Source of the DNA: Pictodentalium vernedei
Lineage: Eukaryota > Mollusca > Scaphopoda > Dentaliida > Dentaliidae
Direction of reading: 5' to 3'
DNA: 64,000 nt
Assembly (NCBI GenBank): GCA_031216915.1
Contig: CM062294.1
Coordinates: 166,859,455-166,923,454, forward strand
Positions 36,001 to 47,735 of the stretch are shown in pieces (positions within the stretch are counted from its first letter, which is position 1; each line of letters starts with the position of its first letter). A model generated the notes under the pieces. The model ran no database searches. It had not been told where the DNA came from and saw only the letters and a list, made by a program, of their open reading frames with translations. The position numbers and the translations under genes are program-made.

Positions 36001-37614
36001 TCGTGTTCGTCAGGCCAAAAATGACTAATGCCAGAAAAGCGTCCATTTTCAGAGAATTTTCGAATTTTATACTAACTTTACCACATCGAAAAACAAGGTG
36101 GCAATGCCTCACACAACTGTATTCACTGGTCATAGGATAGTGTCCTGTTATATATTAGGGTGCCAATTCTTATTATCCATTTTCCTCTAAAAAAGAAAAG
36201 TATAGTCAGAAAACTAAACTTCAATGTACACCATTGTGTTATTTGTGACTACAGCATGGTATGTGTGAATTACTCAGATGTATCGCATCTAGTCATTTTT
36301 ACCACTTCGGGGTAAGTCTGTGAATCCACTCATTCTCAGATCTGTACTTAATTCAATGATTTTATCAATTATGCTGTGGCTGTACCCTTTATCCAACACA
36401 CAAAGCAGCCGTTGATGCCTAGAAGTTAGACCCTTGATGCTCAGCACTTCTCTGAATTATTTTTCTAATTAATTCCAAGAGATGAAAGCCACCCACCAAT
36501 TTCCATACAAGTGGATTGCTGGAACGCTCATTGCTCACAAACAGAAAACGTGTGTCAACCACCAACATTTTGGCTGGGGGGAGGGGGGAGGGGGGTGATT
36601 TGTTATAAACAAACAATCCGCAACATCGACAAAAAAATGTTGAAGGTTTTTAAATTCCCAACTCCTCACAATTCCTTATCGCTTTTTGAAGAATATACTT
36701 TGTTGTCTGTGAATAATGACATGTGAATGATGTGCACATTTTTCGCTACAATACAAATTGAATATTTACCACCCAGTTTTGTAATTATCGAGGGAAGTCA
36801 AGTGCCGAGATTGAAACGTTGCTACAATATAGCTAGCGTTTTTGCTGGGAAAGCGTCAACTTTGACAGAGCGGAGGCTTGTCGCAGCGTAAATGTAACAA
36901 CTTTCATGTCATCAAAAGTAATCGACTAGGGGAGTTTCCGAATTAATCGACTTGGCTTCATCTTATGTTGGAAATAGTCTGGTTGTGTCATTTTTCGCTG
37001 GCGTCCCAGCAATCCGGTTGTATAGAGATTACTGAAACTCATTGCTTTATGTGATGTGCAGAATGTATAAAATTCCCTGCAATCACAAAACCGGTCCCTT
37101 TTCGATCTCGATTATCAAAAAATCCTGCGAAATAAAGAATAAGGGGCACAACTAAAATATTATCTTTGGTGAATGTTTTTGATTTTTATTTTCGCTGTGT
37201 GAGATTCGTAGTAGTGGGCTGGAAAGTGGAGAGGGAATTCCGCACAGAGCGCAGCACAGCCACGATCATGTCGCAAGTTTCTGTGATCTTTTCAAAATGA
37301 CTTTTCCGTAAAGGTGGAGTGCAGTCTTACTCAAATTAGTTCAATAATCACCTGGAGAATTGTTTATCATTTTCGGTGTCGCTCGAAAAAAACAAAACGA
37401 TTGCTGCAGTATAACGAATTTCATACGACTCGAAGTTATATGGGTGTTATAAGCAACAGACAAGGCCCTTTCTCCTACTTCAAAAAAAAATATTGTTCAC
37501 AACACGTCTAATATCGAAATTACGTGAGACGTCGACATCGACGTCGTAACGTTTTGTGGAAGTTTGTTTCGGAAGTAGAATTCAATTAATCTTCTCTTAT
37601 TTTCCATTAATTGT
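36001..37614. other. no gene recognised
   Basis: Noncoding by eye. G-rich runs occur at about 36,575-36,597. No repeats or coding motifs found. Confidence 0.45.
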
Positions 37615-37855
37615 TTACCTGATACAAATAGCAGCCGACAGCTGCAAAAAGCAATATGTCCTGAATAACTAAACATTTTAATTTTTTGTCTCTGAAACAC
37701 AGATTATGGCCCCTCTGTAGAACGAGCTCGGCGAGCACGTTTCAATGAGGAGTCATAAGTTATGTTTTCAATGCAAAAGTTGGAAATTAATACTATTTCT
37801 TGGCGATTTTTGTGCATATCGCTGACCAATTTAGTCGTTACGTAAGATGAAAGAT
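37615..37855. mobile_element. degraded copy of the TTAA foldback MITE
   Basis: TACCTGATACAAATAGCAGC at the left resembles the complement of the GTCTGCTTTTCAGGTTAGGT end of the 41.5-kb copy. The centre has AGAACGAGCTCGGCGAGCAC flanked by TTATGGCCCCT and AGGAGTCATAAGTTATG, and the right end has TTAGTCGTTACGTAAG, like GGCCGTTACGTTAGG. TTAA edges are lost. Confidence 0.6.
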
Positions 37856-39235
37856 TTTAATTATACATTGAGTGATAAAAAAAATCTCAAATTCGTCACA
37901 ATTTGGCTTGACATTTCTGAACCTCGTTCATTAAAATCGAACTGATCCTCGGTAAACCACGGTTGAGGTCGGTTTTAGTGAACTCGGTACATAAATGTCA
38001 TATGACCAAGCAGACCGAGTTTAGTATATACCACGTAACAGAAACCGGAAAGAAAACAACACAAATAATACGTAAATAATTTAATAAATTGGGTCCTGCA
38101 ATTTTTCTTATAAACCTATGCTACGCAGTTGATCTTACCATTAGGTTTATTCCAGTTTATTTTTATTTTGATGCATTATGTGAGAGCACTCGATGATGCC
38201 GGCGTCCTCAAAAGGTTTTTGTATATTTTGTGCACTCATAGGATCGATGGGGGAGTAAGGCTGTGCGCGGACGTGGCTGGGGCGTCTAATGGGTGTGTGT
38301 GTGTGTGTGGGGGGGGGGGGGGGGTAATCAGTTAGATCTCTAACTGGGGTTGTGGACCCAGCACGGCATGCCGCTGACATGTCCTGACGGACATAGGCTC
38401 GTGTTGGTTGTTATTTTGACTGGGGGTATCTCCGTCTCGATGGTGGGAGGGGGTCCATAGGTCCTCTTCGGGAAAAGGTTTTAATTTGTGAACCCCTGAG
38501 ATGGATTCTGAGTCCACCCTCTGGCTTCAATCTAGTCCGTTTATCCACAAGAAAATTGCATTTCCCCACGTAGACCCATGAGTTTACCCTTACACTGGCC
38601 AGAGTACACAAGGACTATGGACTGAGAGCTATTCAGCCAATATCTACTTTATCCAACACTGACAATCAGTAGGTTGGAGGGAGTAGGTATTGGCTGAATA
38701 GCTGTCTGTCCAAAGTCCTCGTATAGCCTGGTCATTGTAACGGAAAACGTCAATTGTCAGTCAATTTAAATGTTGGAATTCGGAAACTGAACGGAATCCG
38801 GAGTCGGAGCACAGCAAATGACTAAAGCCGGAAACTACAACCGATCACCGATCACACTCGGAAAAACTGTGATCAAGAGTTGAAAATTCAAATCGACGGA
38901 TGGGCAAAGTCTGAAAAGTTGAAAGGTGAAAGAAATTGAGATGAGACACCTTCACTCCACCCCTGTCACTACGTGCCTACGCTGTGTCACTATAAAAAGC
39001 AAACCATGTACTCGTGCATTGTCGCTTCGAGAATCTTTTAACATCGTTGATGCCATTGTCGTCCGGAGAGGGTCGTTTTAGACAGACAGAATGCGAATTT
39101 GGAAACGTATATACTGAGTCCGTAAATATACGAATACAGATTGCAGCAAGGTGTCCTTACAATTATATCCGCTGGTATCTGTTGTGTAATTCAGGTGTTC
39201 AACTGGTGATTCAGGGACAAATTAAAAATGATAAC
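37856..39235. other. noncoding, GT/G microsatellite
   Basis: No gene was seen. A (GT)n run followed by about 15 G bases lies at 38,292-38,323. A foldback described separately lies at about 38,592-38,740. Confidence 0.45.
38592..38740. repeat. imperfect palindrome, arms about 70 bp
   Basis: AAGGACTATGGACTGAGAGC and TATTCAGCCAATATCTAC on the left are mirrored on the right by GTAGGTATTGGCTGAATAGC and GTCCAAAGTCCTCGTA. The pairing extends outwards from CTGGCCAGAGTAC to ATAGCCTGGTCAT, and the centre is CTGACAATCAG. It may be a small foldback transposon. I found no target duplication. Confidence 0.75.
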
Positions 39236-40757
39236 TATACTCTCCCAAAAAGAAAGTGTGCATGCTAAAAAATAACACTAAAAACAGATATATATCATTT
39301 TCATTCATGGAAATTTTATTCAATCACAGATGAATCAATTTGTGATCAACACGAGAAGTTTCATTACGCTACGACGAATACTTTTGGTGCCATGGAGAGT
39401 CAAGGACACTAAGGGTCAAACACAAAAGTCACACACTCAATATCTGGTATGACCTCCGTCTGCATCGACTACTCTACTGCTGTGCATCTACGCCTCATGG
39501 AAGCGAACACGTTAGCATGGAAGTGTTGTGGGATGTTGTTCCATATTCTGATAAGCTGTCTTTGGAGTTCCACAAGCGTTGACGGTGTATGGGGAAGCCG
39601 GCGCAGCTGACGTTTCATTTCGTCCCATACGTGCTCAATGGGTGAGATATCGGGCGAATTTGCGGGCCAGGGAAGAACATCCACTTGTTGTTGCTGCAGA
39701 TACTGTTGAACAACACGAGCTGCGTGGGGTCGGGCGTTGTCCCGCTGTAGAATGACGCCGGGGCTGTGACGTTTCGGAAATGGGACAACAACAGGTGTAA
39801 GTACTTCATCACGATATCTGGCTGCATTTGGATTGCCATCAATAATGGCCAGCTCAGTTCTGTTACGGGCAGTGATGCCACCCCACACCATGAGAGACCC
39901 TCCCCCATAACGGTTTCGCTCCACGACACATGGATCTGCGTAGCGTTCGTTTCGACGTCTGTACACTCTTTGGCGGCCATCTGATGATGAAAGATGGAAA
40001 CGACATTCATCTGTGAATAAAACACGTCGCCACCAGTGTAAGGGATGCCTAAGATGTTGTCTACACCACTGCAGTCGAGCACGACGATGACGTAACGTCA
40101 AAATCGGACGAATTGCAGGTCTTCGAGGACGTAAGCCGTATTCTCTCAGCCGGTTGATTACTGTTTGAGGATGTATCCGTCTCAGGTTAGGGATGTTCCT
40201 GGCTGTCGTCGTTGCCGTTTTTGCCGGTTCCGGAGATGGACGACACGGATATACCGATCTTGTGCAGGGGTGGTAACTCGGGGTCTCCCGGAGCGGGGTC
40301 GGTCTCGAACGTCATCATGTTGTGCATGTCGATGGACTAACCTGTCTACAGTGTTACGGTGGCAGTTCAAATGCTGGGCAATCTCTCTGTGTGTTCTGCC
40401 AGCTCTAATCATACCCAGGGCAAGGAGACGTTGATTCATTGTCAATCTTGGCATGCTAATGTGGAGTCGTTTTAACAGCAGTGCAAGTTTGAATGTGAAC
40501 GATATGAAGGCCTTACGTTAGTGTTTAAATACCCAAGGATTCACACTGCTGCATGAATTTTCAGACTTTCCACGTGCAAAACATGCCTTTTCACAAACGT
40601 GCAGCACGTCATTTAACGTTAATGCAATTTTAACGGGGAAAGTTGTGTTCAATATAACTTATTCATGAACAGGTTAACACTCTTTACACCTACGAAATTA
40701 TTTTATTGGAGTTTGATCAATTTCTGCAATGCACACTTTCTCTTTTGGGTGAGTATA
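39236..40757 (-). mobile_element. Tc1-like DNA transposon with inverted ends (Tc1-b)
   Basis: The left end at 39236 reads TATACTCTCCCAAAAAGAAA then GTGTGCAT; the reverse complement of the right end, 40729-40757, reads TATACTCACCCAAAAGAGAA then AGTGTGCAT. The ends are about 28 bp and enclose one transposase gene on the minus strand, 1.52 kb in total. The TA at each edge fits the usual target duplication. This family differs from Tc1-a in protein sequence but both elements begin TATACT. Confidence 0.9.
39469..40454 (-). pseudogene. Tc1-like DD34E transposase, one frameshift
   Basis: ATG at 40,454, stop at 39,469; about 328 codons, the normal family length. N-terminal part: helix-turn-helix HREIAQHLNCHRNTVDRLV and a DRPRSGRPR linker. 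Catalytic part: VLFTDECRF (D), VILQRDNARPH (D) and SPDISPIEHVWDEM (E), with 34 residues between the last two, and a YGGGSLMVWGG motif. The only break is one base at about 40,218-40,225 in a CAAAAAC run, between an arm reading HLRNR and one reading TATTTARNIPNL. One indel would restore the whole protein, so this copy could be intact in the real genome. Confidence 0.9.
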
Positions 40758-41512
40758 TTTAATGGCGAATCTGGTATTCCAAATGTCTAACAGCAATAAA
40801 TACATAACAACTGGACTTGTTGGATGTCCGAAAAATATTACAACAATAGCTCGTGGGATCTCCCAAAAATATGAAGCAGAGTAACGTTTGAAAATCCAAA
40901 CTATAACTGAACTCTCGATGAATGAAACGTTTCAGTGCGCCGAAGACGCACAGCGACGATGTGGGATTTGAAATCCCATGCGACCCGAATAACTTTATTT
41001 ACTTATGAATCCACGAGAGTCGGAAGCGAGGGTCGATAATCTTATTTGTTTGAGGGTGCGCACAGGCAATAGGGTTCTGGGGTCAGACCCCCGAGGACCT
41101 CGAACTGGAAGGTAATTATGAATCGTGCATAACTACAAGAATTCTGCACTTGGTTTATTTAGATACGTGGGCATGATTATGGTAATACGGGAACCGGAGA
41201 TTGATGGTTGTTTTACAGAAAAGGAAAAGAAACCCAAACAGTCGCTGGTTTGTGCGCAACACCGGCACATTATCCAGAAAGGTTATAAAAAAGAAAATAA
41301 TCCACCAATATCTGTTTTTGAAAGCTAGAGTCATCCATCAGCCTATAAGGATGAGTGGATGCTGAACCTTGGCCATCTGGTCTGCTTTCAAGAGAACAGG
41401 TGACGGGGTGATGGAGAAAAGAAACAAAAAAAAAAAAAAAACAAACATTCACAAGCAGACACCCAAAAGCCCTTAAAAGGACTGTTGTACCTTTATTCAC
41501 ATGTTTATATAT
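40758..41512. other. no gene; contains a structured repeat at 40,905-40,990
   Basis: GTGCGCCGAAGACGCACAGC followed by GACGATGTGGGATTT and AAATCCCATGCGACCC is shared in diverged form with 47,735-47,820. Both copies keep two hairpins (GTGCGCC...GACGCAC type and GGGATTTCAAATCCC type). No coding motif is seen elsewhere in this stretch. An A-run lies at 41,424-41,441. Confidence 0.5.
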
Positions 41513-41752
41513 TTAACCCTTTACCTATAAACATAACGGCCAAAACCGGCCAGCGCTATTCTGAAAAATCGCCAATTCATTTTTTGTCTCAAAAACATAG
41601 GTTATGACCCCTCGTTGAAACGAGCCGGTCGAGCTCGTTACAACAAGGGGTCCTAACCTATGTTTTTGAGACAAAAAATGAAAAAAAACAATAGTTATTC
41701 AAAATTTATTTTTGCAAGTGTCGTCTGCTTTTCAGGTTAGGTAAAGGGTTAA
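41513..41752. mobile_element. TTAA foldback MITE, clean copy (240 bp)
   Basis: It starts TTAACCCTTTACCTATAA and ends TTAGGTAAAGGGTTAA. The centre, 41,578-41,682, is a long near-perfect hairpin: TTTTTTGTCTCAAAAACATA, GGTTATGACCCCTCGTTG..., mirrored by CAACAAGGGGTCCTAACC, TATGTTTTTGAGACAAAAAA. Subterminal words ACGGCCAAAACCGGCC (left) and GTGTCGTCTGC (right) match those of the 48,755 copy in opposite orientation. Confidence 0.92.
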
Positions 41753-41904
41753 ATTGTACACTGGTCCCAGCGAAACAAGCTTGTTTCAATCCTTTCTTGG
41801 AGTTGAGCTTCCCTGTGTATGCTAACAAAAGTTTGTTCCAATTCCATCTGCTGTTTGTCTGGTTCATGAAAATTTGAGAGTGTTCAGTTAGAGAAGTAAA
41901 AGGT

Positions 41905-42450
41905 AGAGAGAGATCGAAATCCGTTATTGTATATTGTGACTGTTGTGTGATTGTTGCTATTGAGGGCGCCAGGAGTGAGTTTCTTCGTAGCTAAATCCCC
42001 ACACGCAAAGTTATTGCATGGCAGTTCTAACAGACTCAATCTTAAAGTTCTAAATGATTAGAGAGGCAATCCTCACTGACTCCACTCGTCCATATCTTTA
42101 TTAGAGAGAGAATTCCTCTATTTTATATTGTGACTGTTGTGTGATTGTTGATATTGAGGGGCAAGTGCTGGGTTTTATCGTAGCCCCACTCCCTACAAAC
42201 AGACTCAATCCTGAAGTTCTTAATGATTAGCGAGGTAATCCTCACTGACTCCACTCTTCCATATCTTTATAAGAGAGAGAGATAGAAATCCGCCCATTTA
42301 TATTGTGATTGGCTTGAGATTGTAGCTATTTTTGGACGAGTAGTGGTTTCACCCTAGCCCACTCCCCACACGCAGAGTTTTGAGGCAATGCACGCAGACT
42401 CAATCTTAAGGTTCTCAATGAATAGCGATACAATCCTGACTGATTTCACG
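41905..42450. repeat. three-copy tandem repeat, about 175-195 bp
   Basis: The word ATATTGTGA occurs at 41,931, 42,125 and 42,300 at the same place in each unit; AGACTCAATC.T.A.GTTCT and CAATCCT.ACTGA recur in step. The copies are diverged. No coding sequence was found in the unit. Confidence 0.85.
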
Positions 42451-42453
42451 CAA

Positions 42454-43560
42454 TCAAATTCTATTGTATAATTTTAATTTCTGTGACTTATTTTTCTTCT
42501 CTGTAAGAGTTTGGTGCTCGTTCAACTCCACCATTAATTTACTATCCTGGAGTCTGTTGAGGGTTTTGTTTTGTGGGTCTTTAAATCGCGTTTCAATAGT
42601 TTCTATAATTGTTAGCTCATGAAGTTCTTTTATCGGAGTCCGCATGGGCCTGCATTGGGCATGCAGTGTAGGGCATGCTTTTGAACCCTCTGTAGCTTCC
42701 GAATTTTGGTTTTGATAGGGACCCTTTTTATTATGGCGCCATATTCTAGTATCTGGCGTATAAATGATTTGTAAAGCTTGAGAAGCACGTCTTTCTTTGC
42801 TCTACATTTTTGATATCTGATCATCTTCAGAAAATTGATACGTTTAGTACCTCTAACCGTAATGGAGTTTACGTGACTGTTTAGACTGGGGTTGCTATCC
42901 AGTATAAATCGTCCCCCCCCACCCCCCCCCCCCAAAAAGTGGCCTCATTGCTTGCTTCTAATTGTGATCGTATAACAGGATATCAATTCTGAGGACTGTT
43001 TTTTGTCTTTTCTTAAAGAAGGTCACTCTTTGAGATTTGGCGGCAGTGAGCTTGATGCACCCCAGGGCGCACCAGCTCTCAATGTCGCGAAAGGTATCCT
43101 CCAGACGATTTTTATTTATGTTTCGGGACTTAATGGCCGTCCACATACCTTTATTCTCTGAGAACTGCGATAGTTCAACACAGTTTTTCCCTACTGTTTC
43201 TACGTCATTCACATATATTATGAAAAGTTGCGGGCTTAGAACCGATCCCTGTGGTGTGCCCGCTTCGAGTATTACTTCTTCGGATACCTCGCGGTTAACC
43301 CTCACATTCATTTTTCGTTCAGTTAGAAATGATGACATGATCATAAGAATTTTAGCAGGCAATCCAATTTTCCCTAGTTATATCTCATGTCATTGTGCCA
43401 TACAGAGTCGAACGCTTTTTCTACAGCCAAGAAAAGCGCTGTTCCTATTCGTTTTGACTAAATGCTGTTTTGTTTATATACTCGATCAGTCTATATACAT
43501 CTTCGATTCCCTCCTTCCGACTCTTATATGCCCTTTGCCATTTGTTGAAAAGGTTTGTTT
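42454..43560 (-). pseudogene. LINE-C RT, 3' half (split by LINE-B)
   Basis: Minus-strand pieces in order from the right: KWQRAYKSRKEGIEDVYRLI (fingers), TALFLAVEKAFDSVWH (A box, frameshifted), PAKILMIMSSFLTERKMNVR, EAGTPQGSVLSPQLFIIYVN, then the thumb with KLYKSFIRQILEYGA and KLQRVQKHALHCMPN. The expected YADD box is degraded (LSQFSENK). A C-run at 42,906-42,933 interrupts the frame. The upstream half of this RT lies beyond the inserted LINE-B, at 46,467-47,165. Confidence 0.75.
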
Positions 43561-46466
43561 AGTTTAAACATATTTTATTGTCATTAGATTGAAAACTGAC
43601 AAAAGGATTGGAACACAAGTTATTAAACTTATATAAGTTCCTCTCCTAAAACATTCAATGGCAGCTAACAAAAATATGCGAAAACAAACCAAATAAAAAA
43701 ACAAAAAAAAAACAAAAAAAACATGTTATATCCACAATACAATAAACATGCTTCAAACCAATTCGTAGTAGCTGGAGGGAAGTGAAAGACACGACATGCA
43801 GGTATGGGATAAGACGGTATAAAGCAAAAGAAAGCAGAGGATAGTTGAGTGTTGTGTCCTTATCGTACGGATGCGGCCATCGCAAGTCATCATCGAGCCT
43901 TAACTTGATGTTGGAGAGAAGGCACAGCAAAAAGGGGTAAGGTTGAGAGTTAACAAAAAACGATTACTACCTGAAATAAAGGACTGTGCTAACTTAAAAA
44001 TCAGATTGTTTTCATTTTGCGATAAATTAGGTTTTCCGAAAAGAACATCGTCTGTGGAGGTAATGTTAAATTGAGAAAGTCGTCTAAAGAGTATTTCACG
44101 CAGGACTACGTAGTGAGGACATTCGAAGAAGTAATGAAAACTGTTTTCAAGTACGTGTCCACAACTACACCTGGATGTGTCAGATATATAATTTGCATAT
44201 TTATCACCGTTCAGTTCGCTACAGCCATTCCTTAACCTACAATGTAGAATGTTCAGTTTCCTTGTTCCGGAGAAGAAATAAAGTGGAGATTTCACGACAG
44301 GATTTGATTTTAATAGCTTAATTTTAGTTTTAAACTCATTCACAGTTTCGGGTGATGACACATATTGAGGTAAATTGTTCCAAGCTACTACCATGGATGG
44401 CAAGAAGGATCTTTTAAAATGTTCGGTTCGGGATTGATACATGGTAAAATGATCTGCGTTACGTAGGCTGTAGGTTCCTCGGTCCCCAACACGCGGAGGT
44501 AATAAGTTAACTAAATAATCAGGAACTTTTTGATTTACTATTTTATACATTGTGCAGTGTTTGTGTATGTCACGACGCTGTGCTAGACTACACCAGCCTA
44601 ACTCCAAAAGAATATTCTCTGTAGATGTTGATCTTGTTAGACCTGTGACAATGCGTCCTGCTTCCACATGTAATCTATCGAGTCGTTTGAGAAGGTAATT
44701 AGGCGCACAGTCCCAAACAACATCCCCATAGTCCATAAGAGGTAATATGTATGGTAGGTACAACTTTTCCAAGGTTTTACGAGGCAGTTTTAATTTAAGT
44801 TTCCTTAACTGTGATAATCTGGGTTACAAATTTCGTTAATTTGAACATCCCATTTTAAATTGCTTTGGATGAATATTCCTAAATGTTTGTGAGAGTTACA
44901 TGGGCGAATATTATTATTATTAAAAGTAATATATGGAAGGTCGGGATTTGGTGTGTACGAGAAGAATATTACCTTCGTTTTATGGGGGTTAAATTAGACT
45001 AGCCATTGTTTGGCCCATATATTTATTTTCTCCATGTCGTGGTTCATAGTATTTACCAGAGTTTCTATTTCATTTCTACAGGATGTCAGGCATGTATCAT
45101 CAGCATACATCCGCGCTAACGAATCGAGGACATTGGCCAGGTCACTGATGTAAACTAAGAAGAGAAATGGGCCCAACACTGATCCTTGTGGGACACCCGC
45201 TATTACTGTTTTGTACTGAGTGAAAGCATTGTTAATCAACACTCTTTGTTGACGACCTTGTAGGTAGTTTTCAATCCACAAGATCGTTTTTTCGAAGATC
45301 AGTCCCTGATGCCAAACTCTTTCAAATGCTTTCGAAAAATCGCAAAATATCGAACAGGTCTGAAGTCTGTTATCCAGAGAATCGCACAGAGAATGATAAA
45401 GTTCTATTAGATGGTATGTTGTGCTATGGCCAGGAATGAAACCAGACTGATATTGATAGAGGAGATTATTTTCTTGGAAGTAAGAAAAGATATATTTTAG
45501 GGCAACTTTTTACAGTACTTTACCAAGACATGGCAAGAGTGGAATCGGTCTATAGTTACATTTATCTGCTGAGTCACAGTTGCTTTCGTCCAACTATCAG
45601 GGAACTTGCAGGAACTGAATGAAAGCTGGCATAGTAAATACAGGGGAGCAGAGATACTCAGTACTGTTCCTTTTAACTTTCTCACGCTGATGTTATCGTG
45701 ACCGTGTGCTTTGTTAGCTTTCAAAGAGTTAATAGCCGAGACAATGTCTTCGACGTCGAAGGCAATTTCATTCAATTTAAGACTACATTGAGCAACGAAT
45801 TTCGGAAGTTTGTGATCTGTGTCTTCAATATCTCTGTTCTTTATAAAAGTATCGTTTAATAAGTTTGCCTTTTCTTCGTCTGTTATCGCTACATTACTGG
45901 GCATGCTTTTATCACATTTGTATTGGGGTGGAATCCCGGATGATTTTCTCCTATTGAGCAATTCCTTAATAACGTGCCAGAAATTCTTTGAGGATATTTC
46001 AGTCAATAATACATTTTCAAGGCTGCATTCATACTGGCGTTTGGCATATTGTTTCATATTATTTACTGAATTTCTTATTGATTTGTATTTATTCCAATTT
46101 TCCTGTAACAAGGACCTCATGGCCTTTTTCCTACATCTGTCTCGCTGACGTATTTTACATCTCAATTCTGATGAAAACCAGTGCCTATCTTTCGGGCGGA
46201 TAACAAATGTAGATTTTGGGATACATCTATCTATTATATCCAGAAATGTGTGAGTAAAATTGTCAGTGGCAACATTGATGTCTTGAGTATTTTGAATTAA
46301 ATCACTCCAATTCACCTGGGTAATAAGATCATTCGCAAGATCGAAATCTGCATTTTTATCATTCCTAACAACTCTAGTATAGGGTGTATTTAACGGATAA
46401 TCAAATTTAATGCAGCAGTAGACTGCGAGGTGATCGGAAACCTTAAGATCTAGGGTATCACATTCC
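43561..46466 (-). mobile_element. LINE-B, 5'-truncated relative of LINE-A
   Basis: Its 3' end (plus sense start) reads AGTTTAAACATATTTTATTG, nearly the same as the LINE-A end AGTTTAAACAATATTTTATT, so the two share a 3' recognition end. The insertion splits LINE-C: an imperfect repeat of about 20 bp, CCATTTGTTGAAAAGG left and CCATTTTGTTGATTGG right, probably marks an old target duplication. The 5' end stops inside the endonuclease domain, the usual result of incomplete reverse transcription. Confidence 0.8.
43900..46466 (-). pseudogene. LINE-B endonuclease-RT polyprotein, truncated and broken
   Basis: Starting at the right edge: the end of the endonuclease (KVSDHLAVYC), a linker with RDRCRKKAMR, RT approach ANKAHGHDNISVRKLK, fingers with FPDSWTKATV. 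A break region at 45,281-45,500 contains the A box in other frames. Then IAGVPQGSVLGPFLFLVYIS, ARMYADDTCL, an in-frame stop at 44,992-44,994 after KQWLV, KHLGIFIQSNLKWDVQI, a further frame change near 44,800, and an intact C-terminal 290 residues with CSCGHVLENSFHYFFECPHY, the same knuckle as in LINE-A. It cannot move on its own. Confidence 0.82.
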
Positions 46467-47165
46467 ATTTTGTTGATTGGTTCGAGATTGCTGCAGAGTC
46501 GCATAGTGAGAATCCGATGAAATATTTTTCCAACACAGCTGAGCAAGATAATTGGGCAGTAGTTAGAAGGGTTGGTAAGGTCTTTGTCGTATCATGCCTC
46601 CTGTGGTCAATTTCCAGGATTTTGGGAAGAACCGACAGGAGAGAGAGACAGCAGTTTAGGATTTGGGTAAGTCTTCCGTCCAAGATGTTTGGACACTGTT
46701 TCAGTATTTTGTAAGATGTTTGGACACTGTTTCAGTATTTTGGCTTCTCCAGGGGATGAAGATGACTTGCATTTTCTGATTATACCCACGACCTCTTCTG
46801 CACTTATTTATTCCGTTAATTCATGTTCAGGCCTTTGGTCGAAATTGGGTTCATTGAAAATTAAGTTGTTATCTTGGACAAATTTATTTACTTTTACCTT
46901 GAAATCGTTCACAAATCTGTCCCCTTTTGGTAGTGGATGACCTTTTTTTAAAAGTTCGGAAAAAGCGCTGTTTTTGCTTTGTAGTCCAGGGCCACAATTC
47001 CATCGCTAGTCTTCAGAGCATTATTATTGGCACCATTGCTCTTTTGTCCAGTAAGAGTTTTAAGTGCACCCCATAACCTCTTAGGTTCTCGCAGCCCATT
47101 TAGGTTTTATGTTGCTTTTTCCCCATCTCACGCGATTGCCGTCAGGTTTGGCCCTTTTACTCTCC
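46467..47165 (-). pseudogene. LINE-C RT, 5' half
   Basis: Minus-strand pieces: GHPLPKGDRFVNDFKVKVNK, then EEVVGIIRKCKSSSSPG (RT approach), and LLSCVGKIFHRILTMRLCSN (fingers, after an NY.PI motif). A 29-bp tandem duplication at about 46,685-46,742 (GATGTTTGGACACTGTTTCA unit) disrupts the frame. The reading continues, past LINE-B, into 43,560 and below. Upstream of 47,000 the reading is poor, with several stops. Confidence 0.6.
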
Positions 47166-47735
47166 ATGTAGGTGATTAAATGCGGTTTTAAGTTCTGCTA
47201 TTTTGATTTATTCATTCTCCTTCTTGGTAAATTATTAGAAGATGTTGTTTGTGTTATTCTGTTTATCCGGGGCATTACTGTTTTCTTGGGACAGATTTCA
47301 TCTAGTTTACTGTTGATAACCTCGTTAAGGTGGGTGCAGGCTTTTCTGGTTCATGAGCATTGTGATAAGTGCTACATACAGTACAGTCGCCGTGGGCAGT
47401 CACTTTTCCACATGTCCACAGTGGTTGTGGAAAGCCGTGGGCAAATTACCTTTCAACTGCCCACATAAACTTCTGTGGACAGAGATTTTTCTAGACCGTG
47501 GGCATGCTACCTACTTGCCCACAGAATTAATAACTAACACGACAATTCCCGTGGAGTCCACATGATCTGACTTTTTATTACACAACTACAATATTTATGT
47601 TACGTAATTTTTCTACACGATAGCTAAGAAAAAAAATCTGTTAACATCGGAAGGAGGTCAAAATATCAGACTAGTTTCTGTTCTCCCCTGTCACGACAAA
47701 TTCCCGGGATAATCCAACTGACGAAAATGCAGAAA
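47166..47735. other. no gene recognised
   Basis: Short inverted words CCGTGGGCA and TGCCCAC recur several times between 47,390 and 47,520. Nothing else recognisable. Confidence 0.4.

Noticed and set aside
36419..36726. Overlapping frames near 36.5 kb
   Set aside because: Both strands are open over a G-rich stretch and neither peptide resembles a known family.
40900..40995. Hammerhead or HDV-like ribozyme
   Set aside because: A GAAAC follows a stable stem, as in hammerheads, but no CUGANGA core is present and I could not pair an HDV-like P1. Kept only as a structured repeat.
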